This document shows positions 53,672 to 62,505 of a DNA stretch of 64,000 nt, piece by piece. A model generated the notes under the pieces. It did no database searches and was not told the DNA's origin. It was given only the letters and a program-made list of their open reading frames with translations. The DNA lies in the NCBI RefSeq assembly GCF_001458175.1, contig NZ_CYPW01000040.1, positions 220,697 to 284,696 of the forward strand, read 5' to 3'. Both the position numbers and the translations under genes were made by a program. The first letter of the stretch is position 1, and each line of letters begins with the position of its first letter. Source of the stretch: Shimia marina (lineage in GTDB: Bacteria; Pseudomonadota; Alphaproteobacteria; Rhodobacterales; Rhodobacteraceae).

Positions 53672-54421
53672 TCAGGATGCAGGAGAGACGATGTAGCGAT
53701 CCCGCTGCACCGATATGTGCGGCGGGCGGCGGCTTTGTTCGAAGGTGCCATAAGCGGGCGCGAGGCTTTGCCAGTAGCTTTCCCATGGGTGCCCAGCTGC
53801 ACGGGCCATGCGCGCCTCGGTGGGGCGAAAAGGGAAGGCGTGGACCGGTACAAAGGGTTGCCCGGCGTTCAGCGCGGCTTCTACGGTGACATAGATCTCT
53901 TCGATCATCGGATCGGTCATCGCGTAGCACCCCACAGAGACACAATCGCCGTGCACCATCAGGTAGCTGCCGGTGCGCCCCTTTGCGCGGTCGTAGGCAT
54001 TGGGGAAGCCCAGATTGAAGGACAGGTGATAGCTGCTGTTTGGATTGAGCGCGGCTTTGTCCACGCGGTAGAAGCCTTCGGGCGACTGGCGGTCGCCTTC
54101 CTTCAGTTTGGGGCCAAGCGCGCCAGAGTGGTTGCAGATCGGATAGGTTCTGAAGAGCGCATAGGGCCCTGCCTCTGATTGCAGCCAGAGTTCGAGGATT
54201 TTTTCTTCTTTGAAGATGCGGATGTAGGTTGGGGCCCCCAGGTGGAGATCGGCCTCGGCCATGGCTGCGCGGAGCTTGGGCGTTTGATAGGCGCGGATCT
54301 CACCGATGCCTGTGCGCGGGGAGCGCAGATCAGGCTTTGGAGCCGGGATCTGAGGAGGGTATTGGAGTGCAAGCCACGCAAATGCGCCGCATGCCACAAA
54401 GAGTGCGAGAAGGCGGCGCAT
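53672..54421 (-). CDS. L,D-transpeptidase (YkuD/YafK-type)
   Basis: The 249-residue protein has an N-terminal membrane segment (about 3-20) and a YkuD catalytic domain with HGDCVSVGCYAM near 158-169; the second cysteine is the predicted nucleophile. The YafK/DpaA group, to which the overall pattern is close, cuts or forms links between peptidoglycan and attached proteins. Which of these activities applies is unknown. ATG 54421 overlaps the LysE stop by one base (TGATG). Confidence 0.85.
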   Translation of the reverse strand: MRRLLALFVACGAFAWLALQYPPQIPAPKPDLRSPRTGIGEIRAYQTPKLRAAMAEADLHLGAPTYIRIFKEEKILELWLQSEAGPYALFRTYPICNHSGALGPKLKEGDRQSPEGFYRVDKAALNPNSSYHLSFNLGFPNAYDRAKGRTGSYLMVHGDCVSVGCYAMTDPMIEEIYVTVEAALNAGQPFVPVHAFPFRPTEARMARAAGHPWESYWQSLAPAYGTFEQSRRPPHISVQRDRYIVSPAS

Positions 54422-55035
54422 CACAGCGCGGCGATTTTCACGCCAAGGGCTGCGAGCAGCCCGCCGAAGATGCGGTCAATCCAGTATTTCAGCCCGATGT
54501 AGACTTCGCGGGTTTTGCTGAGTGAGAACAGACGCGCCACGGCCGTGTTCCAGAGGAACTCACCCAGAAAAATGCACAGGAGCACCAACGCCAGAGCCGG
54601 AGGTGTTGCATCTGTGGGGACGGTGCCCACAAAAACCGCACCAAAGAAAACTGCGGGTTTGGGATTGGCGAGCTGTGTCCAGATGCCAAGGCGCAAAGCA
54701 GACCAGAGCGAGGGCAGGGCGGCGGCATCTTCACCGTCTTCCAGCGGCACATCTGCGGCGCGCCACATTTTGATGGCGGTCCAGATCAGGAAGCCTGCGC
54801 CGCCAATTTTCAGCGCCGTCAGCAGGAAGGGGGCGTATTCAAACAGAAGCGCAAGACCAAAGAGTGCGGCACCGGCCCAAAAAACGGCCCCCAGACCGAT
54901 GCCTGCGGCCAGTGCTGCGCCAGTTTTGAGCCCGTCGCGCAGCCCCACGCGCGCCGCCATCAAGACGGCTGGGCCGGGGCTGATGGCGGCCATGAGGCAG
55001 AGCGAGATTGTCGCAACAAAAGCTGCGACGCTCAT
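54421..55035 (-). CDS. LysE-family amino acid exporter
   Basis: The 204-residue membrane protein has about six hydrophobic segments. It opens with AAISPGPAVLMAARVGLRDG (about 17-36), the RhtB/LysE motif, and ends FGGLLAALGVKIA. These carriers export amino acids such as lysine, homoserine or threonine; specificity is not visible. It overlaps fabI by four bases and the L,D-transpeptidase by one, so the three are cotranslated. Confidence 0.88.
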   Translation of the reverse strand: MSVAAFVATISLCLMAAISPGPAVLMAARVGLRDGLKTGAALAAGIGLGAVFWAGAALFGLALLFEYAPFLLTALKIGGAGFLIWTAIKMWRAADVPLEDGEDAAALPSLWSALRLGIWTQLANPKPAVFFGAVFVGTVPTDATPPALALVLLCIFLGEFLWNTAVARLFSLSKTREVYIGLKYWIDRIFGGLLAALGVKIAAL

Positions 55036-55850
55036 TTGCGGCCCACTTCTGTGTCGATGTCTGGTGCATCCACCGCCTTCATGCCGACAATATGATAGCC
55101 AGAATCCACATGCAGGTTTTCGCCGGTGACGCCGCTGCTTAGATCGGACAGCAGGTAGAGGGCAGAGTTGCCCACGTCATCAATGGTGACGTTGCGGCGC
55201 AGGGGCGAGTTCAACTCATTCCATTTCAGAATATAGCGGAAGTCGCCAATGCCTGCGGCGGCGAGGGTTTTGATCGGGCCTGCGGAAATCGCGTTGACGC
55301 GGATGCCGTCTTTGCCGAGATCTTCGGCGAGGTATTTCACGGAGGCTTCCAGCGCGGCTTTGGCGACGCCCATCACGTTGTAGTGCGGCATGACCTGCTC
55401 AGCCCCATAGTAGGTGAGTGTCAGGGCAGAGCCGCCGTCTTTCATCAGCTTTTCCGCGCGCTGCATCACGGCGGTGAAGGAATAGACGGATACGTCCATG
55501 GTCATCAGGAAGTTGTCTTTAGATGTATCAACGTAACGACCGCGTAGCTCGTTTTTGTCAGAGAAGCCAATGGCATGAACGATGAAGTCAATTTTGCCCC
55601 ATTTGGCTTCGATTTCAGCAAAGGCTGCATCAATGGAGGCCGGGTCGGATACGTCGCAGTCAATCAGCGTGTCTACGCCAAGTTTTTCGGCGAGCGGAAC
55701 CACGCGCTTTTTGAAAGCGTTGCCCATGTAGGTGAAGGCCAATTCGGCGCCAGCATCGGCACAGGCTTTGGCGATGCCCCAAGCGATAGACTTGTCGTTG
55801 GCAAGGCCCATGATCACGCCGCGTTTGCCGGTCATGAGGTGATTTGACAT
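55032..55850 (-). CDS. fabI: Enoyl-[acyl-carrier-protein] reductase (NADH)
   Basis: The 272-residue short-chain reductase carries out the last reduction of each fatty-acid elongation cycle. The nucleotide region GVIMGLANDKSIAWGIA is at about 11-27; the active site has Tyr in TYYGAEQVMPHYNVMGVAK with the Y-x6-K spacing near 155-162, the FabI pattern. ATG 55850 is supported by GGAG eight bases upstream; a GTG three codons earlier is less likely. It is divergent from pdxH, 125 bases away. Confidence 0.95.
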   Translation of the reverse strand: MSNHLMTGKRGVIMGLANDKSIAWGIAKACADAGAELAFTYMGNAFKKRVVPLAEKLGVDTLIDCDVSDPASIDAAFAEIEAKWGKIDFIVHAIGFSDKNELRGRYVDTSKDNFLMTMDVSVYSFTAVMQRAEKLMKDGGSALTLTYYGAEQVMPHYNVMGVAKAALEASVKYLAEDLGKDGIRVNAISAGPIKTLAAAGIGDFRYILKWNELNSPLRRNVTIDDVGNSALYLLSDLSSGVTGENLHVDSGYHIVGMKAVDAPDIDTEVGRK

Positions 55851-55975
55851 CCGGTCCACTCCGTCCCACTTCGTTATGGCAGACGTTTAGGCGATTGCTC
55901 TTGACGCATCAAGGGCTTCACATTGGTGAGGAGACGGGCAAGGGTGGTCCGTGATTCAGAATTCCGGAGGCAGAA

Positions 55976-56581
55976 ATGACTGAACGCGGCGGTATATTTG
56001 CGGGCGATGATCCTTTTGCGATCGCGCGTGCCTGGCTGAAAGAGGCGGAGAAAAGCGAACCAAATGATCCCAATGCCATCGCGCTTTCGACGGTGGACGG
56101 AGCGGGCATGCCCAATGCGCGCATGGTGCTGCTCAAGGATATCGAGGAGGCGGCCTTTGTTTTCTATACGAATTACGGCAGCGTGAAGGCGCAGGAAATC
56201 GATGCCAGCGGGGCGGCGGCCTTTGTGATGCACTGGAAGTCTCTGCGGCGTCAGATCCGGGTGCGCGGACACGTTATGCGCGAAGAGGGGCCGCAGGCCG
56301 ATGCCTATTTTGAGTCGCGCAGCCTGAAGAGTAAATTGGGCGCTTGGGCCTCGGAGCAATCAAAACCGCTCAATTCTCGGGCGGAATTGATGGCAAAAGT
56401 GGCAAAAATGACAACACAGCACGGCACCCACCCCAAACGCCCTGATTTTTGGGGCGGATTTCGTATAATTCCTACGGAGATTGAGTTCTGGGCCGATGGT
56501 GCGTTTCGCTTGCATGATCGGTTCCGCTGGACCCGCGAAACACCTGAAAAACAGTGGGAAATCCTTCGCCTTAACCCCTAA
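55976..56581 (+). CDS. pdxH: Pyridoxamine 5'-phosphate oxidase
   Basis: The 201-residue FMN enzyme oxidises pyridoxamine or pyridoxine 5'-phosphate to pyridoxal phosphate. Motifs include [14 protein letters not shown] near 43, [10 protein letters not shown] near 62, [10 protein letters not shown] near 97 and the C-terminal RFRWTRE with WEILRLNP at the end, all standard for PdxH. CCGGAGGC lies upstream of the ATG. Confidence 0.95.
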   Translation: MTERGGIFAGDDPFAIARAWLKEAEKSEPNDPNAIALSTVDGAGMPNARMVLLKDIEEAAFVFYTNYGSVKAQEIDASGAAAFVMHWKSLRRQIRVRGHVMREEGPQADAYFESRSLKSKLGAWASEQSKPLNSRAELMAKVAKMTTQHGTHPKRPDFWGGFRIIPTEIEFWADGAFRLHDRFRWTRETPEKQWEILRLNP

Positions 56582-56671
56582 GTGGGGCGGAAATCAACGA
56601 GCAAGCGCATGAAATGCATGGAATTTTTGCGCTTGCTGATTTGTGCGGAATGCCGCACAGTTTAGTTCATC

Positions 56672-57235
56672 ATGGGGATGATACAAACTAAGGTTGAGGC
56701 ATTGAGTACTCTAGAGAAAGACACCACCCGCGTTGCAGGCGTGGTGAAGTGGTTCGATCCGGTCAAAGGTTTCGGATTCATTGTTTCGGATGCAGGTGGG
56801 CCGGACATTCTTTTGCACGCCAACGTGCTGCGCAATTTCGGTCAGAGCTCTGTTGCGGATGGATCCGCGATTGATGTGTCGGTTCAGGTGACGGACCGAG
56901 GCTCGCAGGCCGTTGAAGTGCACCGCATTGATGCGCCGGAAACAGAGAGCCCGGTGGCCCTGTCCGATTTTGAAGGTATGGATCTGGATGACATCCGTGC
57001 CACGCCTCTGGAGCCTGCACGGGTGAAGTGGTTTGACAAGGGCAAGGGCTTTGGCTTTGCCAATGTGTTTGGTCGCCCGGAAGATATTTTCCTGCATATT
57101 GAAGTGCTGCGTCGCTCTGGCCTGAGCGATCTTCAGCCCGGCGAAGCCTTGGCGCTGCGTGTGATCGACGGTAAACGTGGTCGCATGGCAACTGAGGTAT
57201 TGGCGTGGGAAAACGCAGTTTTGGACAACTCCTAA
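56672..57235 (+). CDS. Protein with two cold-shock domains
   Basis: The 187-residue protein holds two cold-shock domains that bind single-stranded RNA or DNA. The first, about 22-90, has [15 protein letters not shown] and DILLHANVL; the second, about 114-180, has [16 protein letters not shown] and DIFLHIEVL. Linkers are acidic. Twin-domain forms are common in alphaproteobacteria, besides the single-domain CspA type at 59034. The start is uncertain: ATG 56672, ATG 56678 or TTG 56702 (with AAGG upstream) are all possible. Its end overlaps the DUF192 gene by 31 bases. Confidence 0.88.
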   Translation: MGMIQTKVEALSTLEKDTTRVAGVVKWFDPVKGFGFIVSDAGGPDILLHANVLRNFGQSSVADGSAIDVSVQVTDRGSQAVEVHRIDAPETESPVALSDFEGMDLDDIRATPLEPARVKWFDKGKGFGFANVFGRPEDIFLHIEVLRRSGLSDLQPGEALALRVIDGKRGRMATEVLAWENAVLDNS

Positions 57236-57726
57236 AATTTGGCGGCGCCGGTCGTGGGATCGGCGTCATTCTGGCAGCTGCGCTGATTGGCGCGCTGCCG
57301 CGTGCGGGGCACGCACAGGGCGCCTGTCGAGAAGACACCCTTTGGCTCAAAGGGGACTGGGGGCAGGCGCGATTCACCGTAGAAGTGGCTGACACACGCA
57401 GCGCGCGGGCTGAGGGGCTGATGCATCGCAGCGCCATGCCAGCCAGTGCGGGGATGATCTTTGTTTATGACCGTACGGGGCCCGTGTCTTTCTGGATGCG
57501 CAATACGTTGATTCCCCTCGATATGCTGTTTGCAGACGAACATGGGGTGATTCAGCGCATTCATCATGAGGCGATTCCCCTTGATGAGACCCCGATTCCA
57601 GGTGGTGAGGCCATCCGCTATGTTCTTGAGATCAATGGCGGAATGGCAAAATCCCTAGGAATTACTGAGGGTAGCGCCATGCGCCATCCAAGTTTTTTGC
57701 AAGAAATTGCAAATTGGCCATGTTAG
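57205..57726 (+). CDS. Exported DUF192 protein
   Basis: The 173-residue protein has a signal peptide (cleavage near HAQGA) and one DUF192 domain: [20 protein letters not shown] near 54-73, [24 protein letters not shown] near 86-109 and [14 protein letters not shown] near 138. The function of this family is unknown. The start is GTG 57205, the only in-frame start codon before the signal peptide, inside the end of the cold-shock gene; TGAGGT lies upstream. Overlap suggests coupled translation. Confidence 0.8.
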   Translation: MGKRSFGQLLKFGGAGRGIGVILAAALIGALPRAGHAQGACREDTLWLKGDWGQARFTVEVADTRSARAEGLMHRSAMPASAGMIFVYDRTGPVSFWMRNTLIPLDMLFADEHGVIQRIHHEAIPLDETPIPGGEAIRYVLEINGGMAKSLGITEGSAMRHPSFLQEIANWPC

Positions 57727-57771
57727 GGGTTTTCATTCCCGAACAGTGGGGGTAAACGGTGCTCCACGGAT

Positions 57772-57848
57772 CGGGGCGTAGCGCAGCCTGGTAGCGCACC
57801 TGTTTTGGGTACAGGGGGTCGCAAGTTCGAATCTTGCCGTCCCGACCA
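57772..57848 (+). tRNA. tRNA-Pro (anticodon TGG)
   Basis: The 77-base gene folds as a cloverleaf: acceptor CGGGGCG with CGTCCCG (one G-U), D-loop AGCCTGGTAG, anticodon stem-loop CCTGTTTTGGGTACAGG with TGG, and T-loop GTTCGAATC. CCA is encoded at the 3' end. A strong terminator follows 27 bases later. Confidence 0.97.
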
Positions 57849-57875
57849 TATTTCCTCTGAGAGGAAAAGAAAAAA

Positions 57876-57903
57876 GGCGTCACCTTCGGGTGGCGCCTTT
57901 TTC
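57876..57903 (+). terminator. Rho-independent terminator after tRNA-Pro
   Basis: GGCGTCACC (57876-57884) pairs with GGTGGCGCC (57889-57897) over a TTCG tetraloop, followed by five T. A-rich sequence on the other side makes it potentially bidirectional. Confidence 0.93.
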
Positions 57904-58046
57904 TGTTGCATGTCTCTTGCAGCGCAATGACCGGTTCCGCTGAATGGCCAAGCAGGTGGTGATGGCATGCGCCGGAGTGCGATGCGCGGGGACGTGGGCC
58001 TGTGTGACAGGGTCCAGCTGTCCCGGTTGCGTTTGTTAAAGCAGTG

Positions 58047-58742
58047 TCAGCGCCGCTTCTCTTTGGGGATTTGGGCGTGGGTCAGCTTATTGCCGAGGAT
58101 CTGGTCCAAATCCTCTTGCGACAGCCTGTTGTTCAGAAAATCAAACAGGCGGTCAAAGCTGCACGGATCTGCGACATAGTCATCGTAGTGCATTTTCAGC
58201 CCGCGATCCGGAAAGGCAGTCAGATATTTATCAAAAGCTTTTTCAGTGTTTGAGAGCTTTCGAATGACCTGCGCGCGCGGTTGCTGTTGCCACCAGCCGG
58301 ATTTTGCAACGCTGTCGAGATTGCGCGTGTTGAACACAAATTTTGCGTTTGGAAAATAGCGGTGGATGAAATTCAGATACGGGGTGAGCAGGGGGAGATT
58401 TTCATTGTATCGCACTTCTTTGAAGCCCGAGACGCTTACGCCCTCTGACGGTTGCAGCACGGTTTTGATGAAGGTCTCTGCAAGGCTCTTGCCGAAGACA
58501 TCGGGATCGACAAGCTCGCCTCCGAACCAAGGATGAGAGGAGGCTGTGGCGGTGTTGTGCTGGCGCAGCCCGTTCATGGGGCCGCTGTTTGAGATCTGTC
58601 GCCAAGATTGGAATAGATAGAATAGGGCGTGCGCATTTTCGCCACGGATTTCGTAGCCGGGAAGGGCGTTTATGACATTTTGTAGAAGGGTGGAGCCGGA
58701 GCGCCCGTAGGTTACGATAAAAACGTAGGAATTGGGGAACAT
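58047..58742 (-). CDS. Sulfotransferase-family protein
   Basis: The 231-residue protein starts with the 5'-phosphosulfate loop TYGRSGSTLLQ (about 7-17), expected to bind PAPS, and contains a 3'-phosphate region FVFNTRNLDSVAKSGWW near 136. The acceptor may be a polysaccharide, lipid or small molecule; nothing visible decides it. ATG 58742 (MFPNSY) puts the loop close to the N-terminus as usual. A reading to 59018 would add 92 residues, part of them covering the cold-shock terminator. A structured element lies about 130 bases upstream. It faces the tRNA gene. Confidence 0.75.
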   Translation of the reverse strand: MFPNSYVFIVTYGRSGSTLLQNVINALPGYEIRGENAHALFYLFQSWRQISNSGPMNGLRQHNTATASSHPWFGGELVDPDVFGKSLAETFIKTVLQPSEGVSVSGFKEVRYNENLPLLTPYLNFIHRYFPNAKFVFNTRNLDSVAKSGWWQQQPRAQVIRKLSNTEKAFDKYLTAFPDRGLKMHYDDYVADPCSFDRLFDFLNNRLSQEDLDQILGNKLTHAQIPKEKRR

Positions 58743-58873
58743 TATATTTGAACTGTCGTTTTGAGAGTTTGCTAATTGAACGGATTGAGTGATCGGATCA
58801 GTAAGGAGCGCTGGTGAAACTCCGAAGTGCGGTAAGCGCGGTGGATGTGATTTCGACCGTACTTTGGGACATA

Positions 58874-58901
58874 CAGCCGGGTCTGTCCAGACCGACGGCT
58901 G
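58874..58901. other. Strong isolated hairpin upstream of the sulfotransferase gene
   Basis: CAGCCGGGTCTG (58874-58885) and CAGACC plus CGGCTG (58888-58901) form a 12-bp stem with a 2-base GA bulge and a TC turn. There is no T-run on either strand. It could be a leader structure, a protein-binding palindrome or part of a small RNA. Confidence 0.45.
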
Positions 58902-58984
58902 CACGCCCATGGGAAAGCGCAGGGGCAGGCGGCGATCTGACCATATTTGAACGTTGGCACCTGCGCCAAGTCTGTTGCGCAAAT

Positions 58985-59010
58985 AAAAAAGGCGCTGCAG
59001 ATACAGCGCC
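58985..59010 (-). terminator. Rho-independent terminator of the cold-shock gene
   Basis: GGCGCTG (58991-58997) pairs with CAGCGCC (59004-59010) over a six-base loop; on the minus strand it is followed by six T. It lies 24 bases after the stop of the cold-shock gene. Confidence 0.9.
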
Positions 59011-59033
59011 TTTTCCAAATGGTTGTGATCAGA

Positions 59034-59240
59034 TCACAGCAGTGCCAGATCGACGGCGCTTTCGCGGCCGTCACGGCCAGCTTGCAGCTCGTAGCTGACT
59101 TTCTGGTTGTCCGCGAGGCCGGTCAGGCCGGAGCGCTCTACTGCGGAAATGTGAACAAAAACGTCCTTGCCGCCATCTTCTGGGGCAATGAAGCCGAAAC
59201 CTTTGGTGGTGTTAAACCATTTGACGGTGCCTGTAGCCAT
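59034..59240 (-). CDS. CspA-type cold-shock protein
   Basis: The 68-residue protein is a single cold-shock domain with RNP1 KGFGFI at 13-18 and RNP2 VFVHI at 27-31. It binds single-stranded nucleic acid and probably acts as an RNA chaperone. GGAG lies seven bases before the ATG. The 440 bases between it and preT leave room for a long leader of the kind that regulates csp genes, but no cold-box was identified. Confidence 0.95.
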   Translation of the reverse strand: MATGTVKWFNTTKGFGFIAPEDGGKDVFVHISAVERSGLTGLADNQKVSYELQAGRDGRESAVDLALL

Positions 59241-59680
59241 CGTCTGTCTCCATAATTTAGTGCTGTCCGCGTCATGCGACAGCCCGGCGGGTATCTTGAT
59301 CGAAAAGCTGAGCCGGTTAGGAGCAGAGGGTCGACATTAGAAACTGCGCACCCCACATCTGAGGAGATACGCCGCAGAAAACAAGGCCGCTTTTTGCTCA
59401 AAGCGACCATTTTGGGCATTTTTTGCAGAATATTCACATAAACCCCACCGGGTCAGGGCGGATGTGCGCCTGCCGCGCGCCGGGAGCGGACGGTTGCGCC
59501 TGACAATTGGCAGGCATGGGGTGATCAACAATTGGTCACAGTGCGGGAGAACCCGAAGCAAAATTCCGCAAAATTCAGTAGAATCCTGACTTTGACCGTA
59601 TGGTAAAAAAATTTATTGATCGGTGACGGGGCCTGTGCCAGCCTGATGCCTGTAGCCAACAAGGTGTATGGGGAGGTTTC
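59241..59680. other. Intergenic region between the divergent csp and preT genes
   Basis: These 440 bases have no credible protein gene. They contain the csp leader and promoter (not resolved), a stretch rich in A and T around 59570-59620, and the RutR-like operator at 59592. The csp side may hold a long structured 5' untranslated region. Confidence 0.5.
59592..59607 (+). promoter_or_regulatory. RutR-like operator overlapping the preT promoter
   Basis: TTGACCGTATGGTAAA matches the RutR consensus TTGACCANNTGGTCAA at 12 of the 14 fixed positions. TTGACC also serves as a -35-like hexamer (five of six), with TATTGA 16 bases later as a weak -10. Binding would block RNA polymerase. A RutR-type gene lies at the end of the same module. 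Confidence 0.7.
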
Positions 59681-61006
59681 ATGTCCAACACACCCTTTAG
59701 CGACGGCATTCAGGCAGGGCGATTGAGCTCAGCGGAACTGTCCGAAAATTTCGGGGATTTGCATCCTCGCTATGATGTTCATGAGGCGCTGGTGGCGGCG
59801 GATCGCTGTTACTTTTGCCATGATGCGCCCTGTATGACGGCCTGTCCGACAGACATTGATATTCCTCTGTTCATTCGCCAGATCGCCACAGGCACGCCGG
59901 AAGCGGCAGCGAAGACCATTTTCAGTCAGAATATTCTGGGCGGGATGTGCGCGCGGGTGTGTCCAACGGAGACGCTTTGCGAGCAGGTCTGTGTGCGTGA
60001 GACAGCAGAGGGGGCGCCGGTGGAGATTGGCCGGTTGCAGCGCTATGCCACCGATGTTTTGGTGGAGCGTGGGGCGCATCCGTTTGTGCGGGGGGCCTCG
60101 ACAGGAAAGAAGGTCGCAGTTGTGGGCGCGGGGCCGGCGGGTCTGTCTGCGGCGCACCGTCTGGCGCTGCATGGTCATGACGTGACGGTGTATGATGCGC
60201 GCGCCAAGGCGGGCGGACTGAATGAATTTGGCATCGCGGCCTATAAGTCTGTCGACAGTTTTGCCGAACGCGAGGTGGATTGGCTGCTGAAGATCGGCGG
60301 AATCACCATCGAGACAGGCAAGAAGCTGGGCGAGGGGCTGTCGTTGGACGGTCTGAAAGCGGCATTTGATGCGGTGTTCCTGGGCATTGGTCTGGGCGGT
60401 GTGAATGCGCTGGGTGTTGAGGGCGAAGACAAGGACGGCGTGGAGGATGCGGTGGGTTTCATCGCGGAGCTGCGTCAGGCCAAGGATCTCACCCAGTTGG
60501 AAATCGGGCGTGATGTTGTGGTGATTGGCGGCGGGATGACGGCGGTGGATGCCGCTGTGCAAGCCAAGCTGTTGGGCGCGCTGAATGTGAGCCTTGTCTA
60601 TCGCCGTGGCAAAGACCGCATGAACGCCTCGGAGTTTGAGCAGGATCTGGCCGCCTCCAAAGGGGTGCGGATCATCACCAACGCCGCGCCCAAAGCGGTG
60701 ATCGGCAATGGCGCGGTGCGCGAGATCGAATTTGAGTACACCGACAATGATCTGAAACCGACCGGCCAGAGCGTGCGGTTGCTGGCGGATCAGGTGTTCA
60801 AGGCGATTGGTCAGACGCTGGTAGGCGAAGGCCTGCCCACGCTGGAGCGGGGCAAGATCAAGGTGGATGAGACCGGTCGGACCTCTGTGGAGGGCATCTG
60901 GGCCGGGGGTGACTGCGCCACGGGTGGCGATGATCTGACCGTGACCGCAGTGGCGGAGGGCCGTGATGCGGCTGAGGATATTCATGCGGCTTTGAGGGCC
61001 GATTGA
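59681..61006 (+). CDS. preT: NAD-dependent dihydropyrimidine dehydrogenase subunit PreT
   Basis: The 441-residue flavoprotein is homologous to the small subunit of glutamate synthase and to the N-terminal part of mammalian dihydropyrimidine dehydrogenase. It takes electrons from NADH and passes them to PreA. Two cysteine clusters lie in the N-terminal domain (CYFCHDAPCMTACP near 41-54 and CARVCPTETLCEQVC near 89-103), followed by an FAD site GAGPAGLSAAH near 149 and an NAD site GGGMTAVDAA near 283. The RutR-like operator in front suggests induction by uracil or thymine. PreA follows after 116 bases. Confidence 0.93.
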   Translation: MSNTPFSDGIQAGRLSSAELSENFGDLHPRYDVHEALVAADRCYFCHDAPCMTACPTDIDIPLFIRQIATGTPEAAAKTIFSQNILGGMCARVCPTETLCEQVCVRETAEGAPVEIGRLQRYATDVLVERGAHPFVRGASTGKKVAVVGAGPAGLSAAHRLALHGHDVTVYDARAKAGGLNEFGIAAYKSVDSFAEREVDWLLKIGGITIETGKKLGEGLSLDGLKAAFDAVFLGIGLGGVNALGVEGEDKDGVEDAVGFIAELRQAKDLTQLEIGRDVVVIGGGMTAVDAAVQAKLLGALNVSLVYRRGKDRMNASEFEQDLAASKGVRIITNAAPKAVIGNGAVREIEFEYTDNDLKPTGQSVRLLADQVFKAIGQTLVGEGLPTLERGKIKVDETGRTSVEGIWAGGDCATGGDDLTVTAVAEGRDAAEDIHAALRAD

Positions 61007-61020
61007 CAGCATAGATTCCC

Positions 61021-61089
61021 GTCCCGGGCGAGACCCGGGACCTCGCGCCGGGTGCGTGATGGCCAGAGGCCCCGGATCAGGTCCGGGGC
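61021..61089. repeat. Two perfect hairpins between preT and preA
   Basis: GTCCCGGG-CGAGA-CCCGGGAC (61021-61041) and GCCCCGGA-TCAGG-TCCGGGGC (61069-61089) are both perfect 8-bp stems with 5-base loops. No T-run follows either, so they probably protect or process the preT message within a single operon. Confidence 0.6.
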
Positions 61090-61122
61090 GCGGGGGAACC
61101 AACCAAAAAGGAGATAAGCGAT

Positions 61123-62427
61123 ATGGCCAATCTCGAAAGTGATTTTGTCGGGATCAAATCCCCAAACCCGTTCTGGCTCGCATCCGCGCCGCCGACGGAT
61201 AAGGAATATAACGTGCGCCGCGCCTTTGATGCGGGCTGGGGGGGCGTTGTCTGGAAGACGCTGGGGGCGGAAGGCCCGCCGGTGGTGAATGTGAACGGGC
61301 CGCGTTACGGGGCCATTCACGGCGCAGACCGGCGCCTGCTGGGGCTCAACAATATCGAGCTGATCACTGACCGTCCGCTGGAGGTGAACCTTGAGGAAAT
61401 GGCGCGGGTGAAGCGGGATTATCCGGATCACGCGCTGATCGCGAGCGTCATGGTGCCCTGTGAGGAAGACGCGTGGAAGCGCATTCTGCCGATGATCGCG
61501 GAAACCGGTTGTGACGGGTTTGAGCTGAACTTTGGCTGCCCGCATGGGATGGCCGAGCGTGGCATGGGCTCTGCTGTGGGGCAGGTGCCGGAGTATATCG
61601 AGATGGTGTCGCGCTGGTGCAAGGCGGCCACCGACCTGCCGGTGATTGTGAAGCTGACGCCCAACATCACCAATATTCTCTATCCAGCCGAAGCGGCGCT
61701 GCGCGGTGGGGCGGATGCGGTGAGCCTGATCAACACGATCAATTCGATCACCTCGGTCAATCTGGATGCGATGAGCCCGGAGCCGATGATTGATGGCAAA
61801 GGCACGCATGGCGGCTATTGCGGCCCTGCGGTGAAGCCGATTGCGTTAAATATGGTGGCAGAGATCGCGCGGAACCCTGAAACCGCACGCCTGCCGATTT
61901 CCGGCATTGGTGGCGTGACCACTTGGCGTGATGCGGCAGAGTTCATGGCGCTGGGGGCGGGCAATGTGCAGGTCTGTACGGCGGCGATGACCTATGGCTT
62001 TAAGATTGTGCAGGAGATGATCTCGGGTCTGTCTCAATGGATGGATGAGAAGGGTTATACCTCAACAGCGGATTTTGTTGGCATGGCGACGCCGAATGTC
62101 ACCGACTGGCAGTATCTGAACCTCAATCACGTCACAAAGGCTGTGATCAATCAGGATGATTGCATCAAATGCGGACGCTGCTATGCGGCCTGTGAGGACA
62201 CCAGCCATCAGGCGATCGAGATGTCTGAGGACCGTGTGTTCACCGTGAAGGATGATGAATGCGTGGCCTGTAACCTTTGCGTCAATGTCTGCCCGGTGGA
62301 GAATTGCATCACCATGCGCACGCTGGACGCGGGCGAGATGGATGAGCGCACAGGGACGCCGGTTGCCGCCGAATATGGCAATTGGACCGCGCATCCGAAC
62401 AATCCGGCGTCGACTGCGGCGGAGTGA
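61123..62427 (+). CDS. preA: NAD-dependent dihydropyrimidine dehydrogenase subunit PreA
   Basis: The 434-residue protein reduces uracil and thymine to dihydropyrimidines in the reductive pyrimidine pathway, or runs in reverse. An FMN barrel of the dihydroorotate-dehydrogenase type covers about 1-310 (NPFWLASAPPTDKEYNVRRA near 12, NFGCPHGMAERGMGSAVGQ near 137, GIGGVTTWRDAAEF near 261). A ferredoxin domain follows, with CIKCGRCYAAC near 347 and CVACNLCVNVCPVENC near 382 for two 4Fe-4S clusters. AAGGAGAT precedes the ATG. Together with PreT it forms the complete enzyme. Confidence 0.95.
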   Translation: MANLESDFVGIKSPNPFWLASAPPTDKEYNVRRAFDAGWGGVVWKTLGAEGPPVVNVNGPRYGAIHGADRRLLGLNNIELITDRPLEVNLEEMARVKRDYPDHALIASVMVPCEEDAWKRILPMIAETGCDGFELNFGCPHGMAERGMGSAVGQVPEYIEMVSRWCKAATDLPVIVKLTPNITNILYPAEAALRGGADAVSLINTINSITSVNLDAMSPEPMIDGKGTHGGYCGPAVKPIALNMVAEIARNPETARLPISGIGGVTTWRDAAEFMALGAGNVQVCTAAMTYGFKIVQEMISGLSQWMDEKGYTSTADFVGMATPNVTDWQYLNLNHVTKAVINQDDCIKCGRCYAACEDTSHQAIEMSEDRVFTVKDDECVACNLCVNVCPVENCITMRTLDAGEMDERTGTPVAAEYGNWTAHPNNPASTAAE

Positions 62428-62451
62428 TTATGCGTGTTTTGGAAATAAGAG

Positions 62452-62477
62452 CGGCCGGGAATGTCCCGGCCGTTTTC
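62452..62477 (+). terminator. Terminator after preA
   Basis: CGGCCGGGA (62452-62460) pairs perfectly with TCCCGGCCG (62464-62472) over ATG, followed by TTTTC. It lies 24 bases after the preA stop, between convergent genes. Confidence 0.88.
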
Positions 62478-62505
62478 TATTGGATGTGTTTGGGGGGGAT
62501 CGGTG

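Noticed and set aside
57662-57968. Minus-strand frames reading [11 protein letters not shown] and [10 protein letters not shown]
   Set aside because: They are antisense to tRNA-Pro; this is a familiar false protein produced by reading across a tRNA gene.
58743-59018. N-terminal extension of the sulfotransferase by 92 residues
   Set aside because: It would cover the cold-shock gene terminator and push the phosphosulfate loop far from the N-terminus.
59729-61102. 457-codon minus-strand frame opposite preT
   Set aside because: Shadow of a gene with intact cofactor motifs.
61007-61122. preT-preA hairpins as a terminator
   Set aside because: No T-run follows either stem, and the two subunits must be made together.
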